This document shows positions 20,854 to 21,328 of a stretch of 21,328 bases of DNA, in pieces. The translations under genes and the position numbers were made by a program. How positions within the stretch are numbered: position 1 is the stretch's first letter; each line of letters begins with the position of its first letter. Location of the stretch: positions 1 to 21,328 of the IMG/VR virus record IMGVR_UViG_3300010296_000112. One strand, 5' to 3'. The notes beneath the pieces are model-generated. The model had not been told where the DNA came from. It was given only the letters and a program-made list of their open reading frames with translations, and did not search any database. Source of the stretch: a virus.

Positions 20854-21070
20854 AGAAAAAGTAGTTACTGGAAATGGTAGGAAGACTTGTGGATTAGATA
20901 AAAAAGCAGATAGAGATATAAAACATTGCAAACAATGTAAACGTTGCTGGGAACCAGTATGTAAACCTGATAATTCTAAAACACAATTTTTATGGTACAA
21001 TGATTTTCCTGCATACGGAAAGGAAACTGAAACATGTCCTACATGTCAGACGAAGAACAAAAACAATTAG
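20813..21070 (+). CDS. Zinc-ribbon protein
   Basis: An 85-residue protein with cysteines at 26, 39, 42, 45, 50, 75 and 78. HCKQCKRCWEPVC and TCPTC would form at least one zinc ribbon, with the loop between them carrying aromatic residues (FLWYNDFPAYGKETE). Small zinc ribbons of this kind bind nucleic acids or act as protein bridges; the precise role is unknown. AAGGA lies about ten bases upstream of the ATG, inside the preceding gene. Confidence 0.75.
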   Translation: MNHIIENYLERTTKEKVVTGNGRKTCGLDKKADRDIKHCKQCKRCWEPVCKPDNSKTQFLWYNDFPAYGKETETCPTCQTKNKNN

Positions 21071-21192
21071 AAGAAATGTTATCAAAAGCAATCGAGGGAT
21101 ACGATAAAATTTTAACAACTAACGCAGACAGCGGCACAATTAAAAAAATTGCTCAAGAACATTTAAATAGAATAATACATAACAAAAAATAG
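21034..21192 (+). CDS. 52-aa helical protein of unknown function
   Basis: Starts at 21034 inside the end of the zinc-ribbon gene (37-base overlap), with AAGGAA upstream. The product, beginning MSYMSDEEQKQLEEMLSKAI, is acidic at the front, helical throughout and basic at the end (HLNRIIHNKK). No motif recognised. Confidence 0.55.
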   Translation: MSYMSDEEQKQLEEMLSKAIEGYDKILTTNADSGTIKKIAQEHLNRIIHNKK

Positions 21193-21200
21193 GAGGAGTT

Positions 21201-21328
21201 ATGGAAGTAATATCAGCTAAAGAATTAGCTAATAAAAAGTATAATGCAAAAGAACTTACTAGAATGTATGATATGGAAAGAATGTACAGAAGAGGTTATC
21301 GTCATGGATATTCAAATGGAATGGATGA
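21201..21328 (+). CDS. Partial gene at right edge, function unknown
   Basis: An AGGAGG site (21191-21196) precedes the ATG and 42 codons are visible before the window ends. The peptide starts MEVISAKELANKKYNAKELT and continues with a Met/Arg/Tyr-rich stretch (MERMYRRGYRHGYSNGMD). It is basic and probably helical. The C-terminal part lies outside the window, so no call can be made. Confidence 0.6.
   Translation, partial: MEVISAKELANKKYNAKELTRMYDMERMYRRGYRHGYSNGMD

Overview
The window looks like part of the genome of an AT-rich, probably marine, tailed bacteriophage. The evidence is a complete head-morphogenesis block (small and large terminase, portal, scaffold-like protein, major capsid protein) on the minus strand, and a dense run of short early/replication genes on the plus strand, many with Shine-Dalgarno sites and overlapping start/stop codons. 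A P22-like portal beside a major capsid protein of the SU10-like family suggests a short-tailed (podovirus-type) virion. That, and the marine habitat, are inferences. No tRNA, integrase, transposase or CRISPR array was found.

Region 1 to about 10,074 (minus strand) is the virion operon, read right to left: a 68-aa unknown protein, a triple-palindrome site (9803-9850), a TerS-like protein, two small proteins, TerL, portal, scaffold-like protein, major capsid protein, a decoration-like protein, a 35-aa AT-hook protein missed by ordinary ORF cut-offs, several connector/tail-type proteins, and the start of a fibre-like protein that leaves the window at its left edge.

Region 10,075-13,350 is the most unusual part. 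It is the divergent switch region followed by very small plus-strand genes of unknown function, and every gap holds strong inverted complementarity in DNA clearly richer in G+C than the genes. The main one is about 950 bases (12,380-13,327) with no usable ORF. It folds by eye into a series of nested and branched helices, including uninterrupted 19-, 16- and 14-bp stems containing G-U pairs that only make sense in a plus-strand RNA. I read it as a large structured non-coding RNA comparable in size and setting to the phage-borne GOLLD and ROOL RNAs, or a new class. A second structured element (10,165-10,355) lies in the divergent region.

Region 13,351-21,328 (plus strand) carries small proteins and then a recombination/replication module: DUF932-family protein, ERF single-strand annealing protein, a likely ssDNA-binding protein with an acidic tail, a small unknown, an AEP primase-helicase fusion, and, after four small genes, a Holliday-junction-resolvase-like nuclease. 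Zinc-binding small proteins are frequent. No DNA polymerase is present in the window. Together these genes could process, anneal, prime and unwind DNA for recombination-linked replication, while the minus-strand block packages DNA and builds the capsid.
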